From contig CBDDZZ010000001.1 of assembly GCA_965235975.1 (NCBI GenBank), forward strand, positions 62,001 through 126,000: DNA of 64,000 nucleotides. Reading direction: 5' to 3'. The notes under the pieces are model-generated. The model worked only from the letters and a program-made list of their open reading frames with translations. It was not told the origin of the DNA and did not search any database. How positions within the stretch are numbered: position 1 is the first letter of the stretch; each line of letters opens with the position of its first letter. The translations under genes and the position numbers were made by a program. Source of the stretch: Fontibacterium oligotrophicum. GTDB taxonomy: Bacteria > Pseudomonadota > Alphaproteobacteria > Pelagibacterales > Pelagibacteraceae. Shown here piece after piece: positions 1-8,558 of this stretch.

Positions 1-138
1 TTAAAATTAAATAATCTTTTCTTACTTCCTCATTTAGGTAGCGCTACTCTTAGAACAAGAGTTGACATGGGAAGCAGAGCTATCGATAATCTAGAGGTAT
101 TTTTTAGCGGGAAAAAACCTAAGGATCAGGTTAATTAA
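1..138 (+). CDS. D-isomer-specific 2-hydroxyacid dehydrogenase, C-terminal end (partial)
   Basis: Only the last 45 codons lie in the window, in frame 1 and ending at TAA 136-138. The piece contains LPHLGSATLRTR, the motif near the C-terminus of NAD-dependent D-2-hydroxyacid dehydrogenases that carries the catalytic His (PHxGSAT). Members of the glyoxylate/hydroxypyruvate reductase branch have very similar ends. The substrate cannot be told from this fragment. It lies upstream of a TRAP transporter for an organic acid-like solute, so it may belong to the same catabolic cassette; that link is inference. Confidence 0.8.
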   Translation, partial: LKLNNLFLLPHLGSATLRTRVDMGSRAIDNLEVFFSGKKPKDQVN

Positions 139-285
139 TATTAAAACGTATAAGACATTTTATAATACAATCTTAAGTTGTTTTTATACTTAAATTTCCT
201 ACAAAATGTAAAAATTTTTTTAAAGACTCTCAATGATTTTTTTGTTTAAATCTAAAAAGTTAATTAACTAAATAAGGGAAAATAA

Positions 286-1455
286 ATGACAAAACTAAAA
301 GACAAAGTTACGTCATTGGAGTCTAAAAAAACTTCAAGACGTAAGTTTTTTAAAGCTGCTGCAGCTACAGGAGCTGTTGCCGCTGCGTCACTTGCTATGC
401 CAAATATTTCAGTTGCGCAAAGCACAGTGACTCTAAAAATGCAATCTGCTTGGGGACCATCTGAGGCGGATCCATTTTTTGAAATGAATAAACAGTATGT
501 AAGAAAAGTAGAAGCATTATCTGCTGGAAGTTTAAAAATAGATCTTTTACCAGTGAATGCCGTATTAAAAATTCCTGAAATTGCTGATGGTGTCAGCACA
601 GGTGTTGTTGATGCTGGTCATACAGTTACTGCATATTGGTATGGAAAAAATCCTGCCTCTTCATTGTTTGGAACAGGACCTTCTTACGGTTTCTCATCTC
701 AAGAATTAATGGGATGGATTGAGTACGGCGGAGGAAGAGCATTGTATGAAAAAGTTTTAGAAGCTACTAAATTAGATTATGTTGGTTTCTTCGCAATGCC
801 AATGCCAGCTCAACCGTTTGGTTGGTTTAAAAAAGAAGTTAAGTCATCAGCTGACGTTAAGGGTATGAAATACCGAACTGTTGGTTTAGCGACTAACGTT
901 CTTCAAGGTATGGGAATGACTGTTCTTCAATTACCAGGTGGAGAAATTCAACCTGCAATGAAAACAGGTCTTATTGATGCAGCAGAATTTAACAACCCTT
1001 CATCTGATAAAAATTTCGGTATGCAGGACGTTTCTAAATTCTACTCATTAGGAAGTTTCCATCAATCACAAGAGATGTTCGAGATAACTTTTAATAAGAA
1101 AAAATTTAATAGTTTATCTAAGCAACATCAGTCGATCTTAAGAATAGCAGCAGAAGCAGCAAATACAGATAACTACTGGTATGCTCTTAAGAGATACTCT
1201 GATGATCTTAACAAACTTGTTAAAGAATCTGGTGTTAAACCTTTTACTACCCCAAAAGATGTTCTTGCAGATCAAATGAAATCTTGGGATAAAGTAATTG
1301 CTGAATTTTCAGCTAAAGATCCTTTATTCAAGCAAATTGTTGACTCTCAAAAAGCATATGCAAAATCTGTCATGAAATATTTATTCATGAATCAACCAGA
1401 TTATACAATTGCTTATAAACAATACTTTGGAGATCCATCTAAAGTAGTAGTTTAA
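286..1455 (+). CDS. dctP: TRAP transporter substrate-binding protein, DctP family
   Basis: Periplasmic solute receptor of a tripartite ATP-independent transporter, 389 aa. The N-terminus carries a twin-arginine signal (SRRKFF, residues 17-22) followed by an Ala-rich hydrophobic stretch and a cleavage site near AQ at about 45. The mature part has the DctP fold signatures and resembles the 2-oxoacid/mannitol/chloroaromatic group (TakP-like) rather than the sialic-acid or ectoine groups. The ligand is probably a carboxylate, but this is inference. The gene has a GGGAAAA ribosome-binding site before ATG 286. A possible -10 (TATAAT 161-166) lies upstream without a good -35. It is followed by an intrinsic terminator and then dctQ and dctM. 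Confidence 0.93.
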   Translation: MTKLKDKVTSLESKKTSRRKFFKAAAATGAVAAASLAMPNISVAQSTVTLKMQSAWGPSEADPFFEMNKQYVRKVEALSAGSLKIDLLPVNAVLKIPEIADGVSTGVVDAGHTVTAYWYGKNPASSLFGTGPSYGFSSQELMGWIEYGGGRALYEKVLEATKLDYVGFFAMPMPAQPFGWFKKEVKSSADVKGMKYRTVGLATNVLQGMGMTVLQLPGGEIQPAMKTGLIDAAEFNNPSSDKNFGMQDVSKFYSLGSFHQSQEMFEITFNKKKFNSLSKQHQSILRIAAEAANTDNYWYALKRYSDDLNKLVKESGVKPFTTPKDVLADQMKSWDKVIAEFSAKDPLFKQIVDSQKAYAKSVMKYLFMNQPDYTIAYKQYFGDPSKVVV

Positions 1456-1474
1456 TAAAAATTAAATTGAATTC

Positions 1475-1502
1475 AAAAAGGGGTATGAAAGTACCCCTTT
1501 TT
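1475..1502 (+). terminator. Intrinsic terminator between dctP and dctQ
   Basis: An 11-bp perfect stem (AAAAAGGGGTA at 1475-1485 with TACCCCTTTTT at 1492-1502), a 6-nt loop and a run of U at the 3' arm. It lies 20 nt after the dctP stop and 36 nt before dctQ, which suggests partial termination so that the binding protein is made in excess of the permease subunits. Confidence 0.85.
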
Positions 1503-1538
1503 GCTTTATATCAATTTAGTGTTAATCAGGGGGATTAG

Positions 1539-2099
1539 TTGAGATTTTATATTTCATTAGTTGAAGAACTAAACACATGGATTGGTAAAGGTTTCGGTTG
1601 GTGTACTTTTGCTTTAACCATCGCCGTTGGCTACGAAATTTTCGCAAGATATTTTTTTAATATGCCTACTTTGTGGGCTTTTGATCTTTCAATTCAAATG
1701 TATGGCGCAGCGTTTATGATGGCCGGAGCTTATGCTCTTGCAGTTCAGTCACATGTTAGAGCAGATATGTTATATAGAAAAACTTCAATTAAATTTCAGG
1801 CGAGTTCAGATTTAATATTATATTTTTTATTTTTTTTCCCAGCTTGTATTGCCTTCACTTATACAGGTTATAATTATGCTGCTAAAGCATGGATTTTAAA
1901 AGAAACTAGCTGGAATAGTCCAGCGCAAATACAAGTTTATGCATTCAAAACTTTAATACCGTTAGCGGGAATACTTTTAGTTTTACAGGGAGTGGCCGAA
2001 GTTTTTAGATGCATCATAGCTCTTAAAGAAGGCCAATGGCCCGCGCGAAATGTTGAAGAAGAAGAATTAGAAAAAGTTTTAATTAAGAAAAAAAGTTAG
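1539..2099 (+). CDS. dctQ: TRAP transporter small permease subunit, DctQ family
   Basis: Inner-membrane small subunit of the TRAP transporter, 186 aa with four predicted hydrophobic segments (about residues 15-35, 45-70, 88-110 and 130-155), as expected for DctQ. The C-terminal tail is charged (EEEELEKVLIKKK). I take the TTG at 1539 as the start because a strong GGGGG-type ribosome-binding site lies just upstream and no ATG fits the conserved N-terminus. It pairs with DctM to form the membrane module driven by the sodium or proton gradient. It lies 9 nt before dctM, so the two are probably co-translated. Confidence 0.92.
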   Translation: MRFYISLVEELNTWIGKGFGWCTFALTIAVGYEIFARYFFNMPTLWAFDLSIQMYGAAFMMAGAYALAVQSHVRADMLYRKTSIKFQASSDLILYFLFFFPACIAFTYTGYNYAAKAWILKETSWNSPAQIQVYAFKTLIPLAGILLVLQGVAEVFRCIIALKEGQWPARNVEEEELEKVLIKKKS

Positions 2100-2108
2100 A
2101 AATATAAA

Positions 2109-3497
2109 ATGGAACAGACACTTTTAGGACTAACTAATCCACAAGTAGCATTAGTTATGATGTTTAGTTTTATTTTTATTGTTCTTTTAGGTTTTCCTAT
2201 TGCATTTACCCTTTTAGCACTTGGAATTTTTTTTGGATATTATGCTTACCTTGATCCATCAAAAGTTGCAGAGGCTGGAATATTTGCAAATAGGATTTTT
2301 GATTTAGTTGTAAAAAATACCCACTCCGTAATGGAAAATCATGTTTTGATTGCAGTGCCTCTTTTTCTTTTTATGGGATATGTAGTTGAAAGATCTGGAA
2401 TTATTGTAAGACTTTTTGAGTCAATTAGAATGGCAACGGCAAAACTTCCAGCCTCCATGGCTGTTGCAGCTTTAATAACTTGTGCCCTTTTTTCAACAGC
2501 AACTGGAATTGTTGGGGCAGTTGTGACCTTAATGGGACTTTTAGCTTGGCCCGCTATGATACGCGCAGGTTATAATAAAAAATTTGCATCGGGCGTTATA
2601 TGCGCAGGTGGAACCTTGGGCATTTTAATTCCACCAAGTATTATGTTTATTGTTTATGCGGCCATGGCCTCTTTATCGCCAATTAGATTGTTTGCGGCAG
2701 CTTTTATTCCAGGAATGATATTAGCTGGACTTTATTGTATTTATTGTATCGGTGTTGGAACTTTTTATCCACATCTTGCGCCAAAACCTAAGCTTTCAGA
2801 ACTTCCACCAAAATTAGTAATTTATAAAAACTTATTAAGAGATTTTGTTCCTTTGCTTATTTTAATTGTATTAGTTCTTGGAGTAATTCTTTTAGGTCTT
2901 GCAACACCTGCAGAAGCTGCTGCTGCTGGAGCAATTGGGGCAATCTTACTTGCATTTTATTATAGAAATATGAATTGGAAAAATCTTAAAGAGTCTGTTT
3001 ATTTAACAACACGTTCTTCAGCGATGATTATGTGGTTATTCGTTGGCTCTTGGACTTTTGCTTCAGTGTTTTCTTATTTAGGAGGTCATAAAGTTTTTGA
3101 AGAATTTTTCGCAGGCCTTGGTTTAGAACCATGGCAGTTTTTAGTTATAACTCAACTTATAATTTTTTTACTTGGATTTCCTTTAGAATGGACTGAGATA
3201 TTAATTATCTTTGTTCCAATATTTTTACCTCTTTTAAAATTGTACGGAGTTGATCCTTATTTCTTTGCAATTCTTGTTGGATTAAATTTGCAAATGTCTT
3301 TCTTAACACCACCCATGGCCATGTCTGCCTATTATTTAAAAGGAGTTCAGTCTAAAAATGTTTTATTATCTGAAATATTTATCGGAATGATTCCATTTCT
3401 TTTTGTTGTCCTCGTTTCAATGGTTTTACTTTATAATTTTCAGGGCCTTTCCACTTGGCTTCCAGATGTATTATTTGGTGCCGAGACTAATAGATAA
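2109..3497 (+). CDS. dctM: TRAP transporter large permease subunit, DctM family
   Basis: Large transmembrane subunit, 462 aa with a dozen or so hydrophobic helices, full length for DctM. Conserved features include the early GFPIAFTLLALG segment, GTLGILIPPSI in the middle and FLTPPMAMSAYYLKG near the C-terminus, all typical of the TRAP/IT superfamily. It moves the solute delivered by the periplasmic receptor using an ion gradient. Together with dctP and dctQ it makes a complete transporter. The next gene, an amidase, starts 16 nt later and may be in the same transcript. Confidence 0.95.
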   Translation: MEQTLLGLTNPQVALVMMFSFIFIVLLGFPIAFTLLALGIFFGYYAYLDPSKVAEAGIFANRIFDLVVKNTHSVMENHVLIAVPLFLFMGYVVERSGIIVRLFESIRMATAKLPASMAVAALITCALFSTATGIVGAVVTLMGLLAWPAMIRAGYNKKFASGVICAGGTLGILIPPSIMFIVYAAMASLSPIRLFAAAFIPGMILAGLYCIYCIGVGTFYPHLAPKPKLSELPPKLVIYKNLLRDFVPLLILIVLVLGVILLGLATPAEAAAAGAIGAILLAFYYRNMNWKNLKESVYLTTRSSAMIMWLFVGSWTFASVFSYLGGHKVFEEFFAGLGLEPWQFLVITQLIIFLLGFPLEWTEILIIFVPIFLPLLKLYGVDPYFFAILVGLNLQMSFLTPPMAMSAYYLKGVQSKNVLLSEIFIGMIPFLFVVLVSMVLLYNFQGLSTWLPDVLFGAETNR

Positions 3498-3513
3498 CCT
3501 TTCAAATTAAATT

Positions 3514-4842
3514 ATGGATTTATGTTTTCTTTCTGCTTTAGAAATAATTGAAAAAACAAAAAAAGGTGAAATTTCATCTGTTGAAGTTGCCAAAAGTTTT
3601 ATTGATAGAATTGAAAAATTTGAAAATAAAATAAAAGCTTGGGCTTTCTTTGATAAAAAATTCTTTATGGAAAAAGCCCAGGAAAAAGATGACTGGAGGC
3701 TTTCAGGAAAACCTCTAGGACCTCTGCATGGACTTCCTGTCGCTATAAAAGATATTTTTAAAACTGAAGATATGCCAACACAGTATGGCACAGCTATAAG
3801 AGAAAATTATCAATCAAGAGATGATGCAAAAGTTGTAAGCATTTTAAGGTCAGCAGGAGCTATTATTATGGGTAAAACCGTAACCACTGAACTTGCATAC
3901 TTTGATCCTGGAAAAACTACTAATCCTAACGACTACTCAAGAACTCCAGGGGGGTCTTCTAGCGGTTCAGCCGCTGCTGTTGCTTCTTTTATGGCGCCAC
4001 TTGCAATAGGTTCGCAAACTAACGGCTCAACCATACGTCCCGCTTCTTATTGTGGGGTGGTGGGCTATAAACCAACTTATGGTTTAGTCTCAAGAGATGG
4101 AGTCTTAAGACAATCTTTTCTTTTAGATCAAGTTGGTGTGATTGCAAGAAATGTTGAAGATGTTGCGCTTTGCTCATCAGTTATTATCCAAAAAGACCTT
4201 GAAGACAAATCAACTATTTCTTTCCCAACGGAAGATTTTCTAAACCGCGTTCAAGCAAAACCTTTTTTTGAGCCACAATTAATTTTTATTGCAACTTCTA
4301 AATGGAAAAATTTAGATGAAGATGCAAAAAAAGATTTTGAAAAGTTTCTTAAAAAAATTGACAAACAAGTAACAGTTTATTCAAATCCTAGTTATTTTGA
4401 AAAGATTTTTGATTATCATAAAATAATTCATGAAACAGATATGGCTTATAATTTTTTATCTACTTATGAAAAACATAAAAAAAAAATAGGAAAAAAAATG
4501 ATCGAAGCTATTGAACGAGGTCTTTCTTATAAAGCAAAAGACTATGCTGAAGCGGTTGATCAAATGGCAATTATCTATGACACTTTCAAAGAAGCATTTC
4601 ATCACTACCACGCGATCATTACTCCCTCAACTACAGGTTATCCGCCAAAGGGACTTTCATATACGGGAAGCCCAGAGCTTTGCACAACATGGACTTATTT
4701 AGGAATGCCAGCAATTACATTGCCATTAATTGAGGGTCCTGGTAAATTACCATTGGGAGTTCAGTTGGTTGGTGAGAAACTAGATGATGCTAGATTATTG
4801 CAAACCGCTAATTGGCTTTTAAAAAAAAATAAAACAAAATGA
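3514..4842 (+). CDS. Amidase-signature family hydrolase
   Basis: 442 aa with the amidase signature. The Ser-cisSer-Lys triad is visible: Lys79 in VAIKD, cis-Ser near 149 in GGSSSGS, and the nucleophile Ser near 172 in TNGSTIRPAS. It is related to GatA and to stand-alone amidases, but no gatB or gatC is adjacent, so it is unlikely to be the Glu-tRNA amidotransferase subunit. Being next to a TRAP transporter and sharing a 4-nt ATGA overlap with the following exporter gene, it probably hydrolyses an imported amide or carbamoyl compound. The substrate is not known. Confidence 0.88.
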   Translation: MDLCFLSALEIIEKTKKGEISSVEVAKSFIDRIEKFENKIKAWAFFDKKFFMEKAQEKDDWRLSGKPLGPLHGLPVAIKDIFKTEDMPTQYGTAIRENYQSRDDAKVVSILRSAGAIIMGKTVTTELAYFDPGKTTNPNDYSRTPGGSSSGSAAAVASFMAPLAIGSQTNGSTIRPASYCGVVGYKPTYGLVSRDGVLRQSFLLDQVGVIARNVEDVALCSSVIIQKDLEDKSTISFPTEDFLNRVQAKPFFEPQLIFIATSKWKNLDEDAKKDFEKFLKKIDKQVTVYSNPSYFEKIFDYHKIIHETDMAYNFLSTYEKHKKKIGKKMIEAIERGLSYKAKDYAEAVDQMAIIYDTFKEAFHHYHAIITPSTTGYPPKGLSYTGSPELCTTWTYLGMPAITLPLIEGPGKLPLGVQLVGEKLDDARLLQTANWLLKKNKTK

Positions 4843-5954
4843 TTAGAACTTTAAGTATTATCATCGGTATAATTTCAGTTTCATGGTTTTTTTATCAGAT
4901 AGCAACGAGTATAACTAAGTCGCCAATTATTTCTTTTTCAGCATCAATACCCGTTTGGTCAGTTTTAGTTCTTAGTTTAGGTTTTTTTTTATATGATGCT
5001 TATGATCATATTAAAAAAAAAATAAAAAATAAATTTCCTATAAAATCTTTGAAAAATATCAAAGTTGGCTTTTTTCCATTATTATTAATAGTAATTCAAC
5101 CAGTCTTTATGAGTAGCTATGTTGCTATAAGTAAAGGGGCTGCAGGTCTCGTACCCCCAGTTTCCCTAGCTTTATGGAGATGGATTTTTGCCTTTTTAAT
5201 TTTATTACCCTTTGTTTTTAACGGAATTAAAAAAAACCAAAAATATATAAAAGCAGAATGGAAAAAACTTTTATTTTTAGGTTTTACCGGATTTTGTATT
5301 TGCGGAATTTTTCCAGCGATAAGCGGAACAACAACTACAGTGATAAATATGGGAATTATTTATTCAGCTTCCCCAATATTTATAATTTTATTTTCGTTTT
5401 TTTTATTTAATGAGAGAATTAATAAGTACGGAGTTATAGCAACTATTATTTGTTTAACCGGGGTAATGGTAGTTTTAAGTAAAGGTAAATTAATTAATTT
5501 AGTGTCTTTAAAATTTACCCCCGGAGATTTGTGGATAGCCGGGGCGATGATAAGTTGGGCGATTTATTCAATATATTTAATGAATTTTAAAAGTAATTTT
5601 GACTTAGTGACAAGATTCGCTTTAATGACTTTTTTTGGAATTTTATGCATGATTCCTCTTTCTATAGTAGAGAATTTTTATTTTTCTCCGGTAAGTTTTG
5701 ATTTTAATTTTTTTAAATATACTTTGATGGCCGCTATTCTGCCTGGAATAATAGCTTTTTTAATGTATGCAAAACTTCAAACTCTAGTGGGCGCTTCCAT
5801 GACAGGATTAACTGTTTATTTAATTCCAGTGTATGCATCTTTTTATGGATATCTTTTTTTTGATGAAGAACTACTTTTTTATCATTGGATTGGTGGATTG
5901 CTTGTTATTTTTGGGATTATCGTAGCAAACAAAAAATCATTTAAGTCTCTATGA
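4839..5954 (+). CDS. EamA/DMT-family transporter with N-terminal two-helix extension
   Basis: 371 aa integral membrane protein. Residues from about 75 onward hold two EamA repeats (ten helices), as in metabolite exporters of the drug/metabolite transporter superfamily. The first 70 residues add two more hydrophobic segments and a basic linker (KKKIKNKF), which is not typical of short DMT proteins. The gene overlaps the amidase stop and the next gene start by 4 nt each, so the three genes are translationally coupled. The direction of transport and the substrate cannot be read from the sequence. Confidence 0.85.
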   Translation: MIRTLSIIIGIISVSWFFYQIATSITKSPIISFSASIPVWSVLVLSLGFFLYDAYDHIKKKIKNKFPIKSLKNIKVGFFPLLLIVIQPVFMSSYVAISKGAAGLVPPVSLALWRWIFAFLILLPFVFNGIKKNQKYIKAEWKKLLFLGFTGFCICGIFPAISGTTTTVINMGIIYSASPIFIILFSFFLFNERINKYGVIATIICLTGVMVVLSKGKLINLVSLKFTPGDLWIAGAMISWAIYSIYLMNFKSNFDLVTRFALMTFFGILCMIPLSIVENFYFSPVSFDFNFFKYTLMAAILPGIIAFLMYAKLQTLVGASMTGLTVYLIPVYASFYGYLFFDEELLFYHWIGGLLVIFGIIVANKKSFKSL

Positions 5955-6826
5955 TTTATTCGGCAAAAACTGTTGGATTTATTGGCACAGGCCTAATGGG
6001 TCTGCCTATGGCTAAAAATATTTTAGCTAAAAAATTTAAATTAAATGTTTGGAACCGTACTCCAGGGAAAACACAAGAACTTAAAAAAAAAGGAGCAAAA
6101 GTTTTTGATGATATAAAAGATTTAGTTCAGAATTCTAAAGTTATAGTTTCAATGCTTGCAAATGATGATGTTTGTAAAGCAGTTCTTATAAAAAAAATTC
6201 AACCCTACTTAAAAAAGGGACAGATCGTAATTGATATGAGTTCAACAACTCAAAATACAGCTTTAGAAATTGGCAAGGCTTTAAAAAAAAAGAGGGTATT
6301 TTTTTTAGATGCTCCTGTTTCTGGAGGCACTATAGGGGCTGAAAAAGGAACTTTAGCGATTATGGTGGGAGGTGATAAAAAAATATTTAATGTCATGATG
6401 CCATTATTTAAAAGCATGGGCACTGCAATTTATGTTGGAAAAACTGGATGTGGCCAAGTTGCAAAATTAGCAAATCAAACAATTGTTGGAATTAGTATTG
6501 GTGCTGTTTCAGAAGCATTAATTTTAGCAGAGGCAGCAGGAGCAGATCCAAAAGCTGTAAGAGAAATTATGTTACAAGGATTTGCAGGTGGTCCAATTCT
6601 TAAAAATCATGGTTTAAGAATATTAACTAAAAATTTTAAACCAGGTGGAAAAGCATCAACCCAACTTAAGGACATGAACAACATTATTAGCACTGCAAAA
6701 AAATATAAATTAAATTTGCCAATTGCTAAAAAAGTACAAGAACTTTATGCAAAGACTGTAAAATCTGGAAGAGCAAATCTAGATCACAGCGCTTTGTATT
6801 TATTTATAAAAGCTCTAAGTAGATAA
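5951..6826 (+). CDS. NAD(P)-dependent beta-hydroxyacid dehydrogenase (3-hydroxyisobutyrate dehydrogenase family)
   Basis: 291 aa, the usual length. The N-terminal Rossmann motif is GFIGTGLMGLPMAKN (residues about 9-23). The substrate-binding motif DAPVSGGTIGAEKGTLA and the catalytic Lys motif GCGQVAKLANQ are both present, and the C-terminal all-alpha domain is complete. Family members include 3-hydroxyisobutyrate dehydrogenase, tartronate semialdehyde reductase (GarR) and succinic/glyoxylic semialdehyde reductases. The specific substrate is uncertain. It overlaps both neighbours (4 nt with the exporter, 1 nt with the hydrolase gene). Confidence 0.9.
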   Translation: MIYSAKTVGFIGTGLMGLPMAKNILAKKFKLNVWNRTPGKTQELKKKGAKVFDDIKDLVQNSKVIVSMLANDDVCKAVLIKKIQPYLKKGQIVIDMSSTTQNTALEIGKALKKKRVFFLDAPVSGGTIGAEKGTLAIMVGGDKKIFNVMMPLFKSMGTAIYVGKTGCGQVAKLANQTIVGISIGAVSEALILAEAAGADPKAVREIMLQGFAGGPILKNHGLRILTKNFKPGGKASTQLKDMNNIISTAKKYKLNLPIAKKVQELYAKTVKSGRANLDHSALYLFIKALSR

Positions 6827-7640
6827 TGAAATTAAGACGTTTTTTTTTATATGTCTTTTTATCCATCACTATTCTTTATATTTCTGTTTGTACATATATG
6901 TACTTTTTCCAAAGAAATTTTTTATATCATCCTTATCAAAACAATCATTTACGTGGAGAAAGATTAAATTTGGAAGTTAAAGAAATATTTGTGCCGTCAA
7001 CGGAAGGCATAACTTTAAAATCATGGTTTTATAAAAATCCTAAAAATAAATATACGGTATTATTTTTTCATGGAAATGCTGGTGAATTAGGAAATCGGAT
7101 TTACAAACTAAATGAATTAAAAAATTTAAATTTGAATTATTTAATTATCTCTTGGCGAGGATTTAGTGGCAACAAAGGAAGCCCAACAGAACAAGGATTA
7201 TATAGTGATGCACGAAGTGCAATAGACTGGTTGGAGAAAGAATAATATTTTAAAAAATAAAATTATTCTGTATGGAGAGTCTCTAGGAACTGGTGTTGCT
7301 ATTGAGGTTGCACAAAATCAAAAATTTGCAGGAATAATTTTAGAGTCTCCCTACACCTCTATCGTTGATGCGGCGAAGATTTATTATCCTTATTTACCAG
7401 TGGATTTTATATTAAAAGATAAATATTTAAGTTTAAAAAAAATTAAAAATATTACTGCACCTGTCCTAGTTATGCATGGAGGAGCTGATAGAATAATACC
7501 TATCGCAATGGGGAAAAAATTATTTGATGAGGTTCAATCTAAAAAATATGGATACTTTCCTAAATTTGATCGTCACATGATGACTTATAATTCTGAACTT
7601 AAAACTTGAATTAGATAAGTTTATAAAAACTTTAAATTAG
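6826..7640 (+). pseudogene. Alpha/beta hydrolase (Bem46/YqkD type), broken by two frameshifts
   Basis: The reading frame starts at ATG 6826 with one membrane helix (residues about 5-25) and the oxyanion segment FFHGNAGELGNR, then stops at 7243. The next frame carries the nucleophile elbow YGESLGTG, the acid segment MHGGADRIIP and the His segment DRHMMTYNSEL. A further shift near 7601-7604 restores an ending in DKFIKTLN at TAG 7638-7640. Removing one A from the A3 run at 7237-7239 and one from the A4 run at 7601-7604 gives an uninterrupted 270-residue protein with Ser, Asp and His. So the gene is either recently inactivated or intact with sequence errors. The 3' end overlaps ftsY by 4 nt on the other strand. 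Confidence 0.8.
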
Positions 7641-8552
7641 TTTTTAATAAAAGCTTGGACAAAGTCTTTTGCAATAAAATTATCTAAGTCTTCTTCTTTC
7701 TCACCTATTCCGATTGCATAAATTGGAATTTTAAATTGTTTTGCAATAGCAACAAGAATCCCACCTTTTGCTGTCCCGTCTAATTTAGTCATAATAATTC
7801 CAGTGATAGGGGTAATTTTTTTAAACTCTTCAATTTGATTAATTGCATTTTGTCCGGTTGTTGCATCAAGAACTAAAATAGTCTCATGGGGTGCATCATG
7901 TATCAATCTTTTTTAAAACTCTAATAATTTTAGAGAACTCTTCCATTAAATTTTTTTTATTTTGTAGTCGCCCGGCTGTATCAATTACACAGTAATCTGC
8001 ATTATTTTGTTTTGCATGTTCAAAACTTTTAAATGCAACAGAGGCTGGATCTGAGCCAATATCTGATTTTACGATTTCAACATTAATTTTTTTACACCAA
8101 AGTTCTAATTGATCGATGGCCGCGGCTCTAAATGTATCAGCAGCTCCTACGATAATTTTACTTCCTTGATCTTTGAGTTTTTTACATAATTTTCCAATTG
8201 TGGTTGTTTTGCCAACCCCATTCACCCCACAAACTAATACGACAGTGGGCTTATTATGTTTTTCTGAAAAAAAATCTTTTTGTAAAGGTATTAAAATCTC
8301 CTCTATTTCTTTTGCGATTGCTTGAAAGAAATTTTCTTTAGTTAATTCTTCTTTACTATATTTTTTATTAGCTATGTTTTCTCTAAACTCCTCTACAAAA
8401 TTAACTCCCACATCTGCTTGAATAAGAATATCTTCTATATCCTGAAGAATTTCTGCTTGCGGTTTAGATTTATTAAAAACTTCATCAATTCCCTTTGTAA
8501 ATTTTTCTGAAGTTTTTTTTAGACTTTCTTTAAGCTTTTTAAAAAAATTCAT
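7637..8552 (-). CDS. ftsY: Signal recognition particle receptor FtsY, interrupted by a single frameshift
   Basis: SRP receptor GTPase that brings ribosome-SRP complexes to the membrane. The first part (from 8552) has the N domain and GTPase motifs G1 (GVNGVGKTTTIGKL), DTFRAAA and DTAGR, then stops after RVLKKIDT at about 7896. The second part starts in another frame with HDAPHETILVLDATTGQNA and continues through TKLDGTAKGG to the end. Removing one base from the A6 run (plus-strand T6, 7909-7914) joins them as RVLKRLIHDAPHE, which matches the family, giving 304 aa. The acidic A domain is nearly absent. FtsY is near-universally essential, so I judge the shift a likely sequence error. dapF lies 6 nt upstream. 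Confidence 0.9.
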
Positions 8553-8558
8553 TAAGAA

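Noticed and set aside
3507..3791. 94-codon ORF on the minus strand
   Set aside because: Antisense to the amidase N-terminus; no family features.
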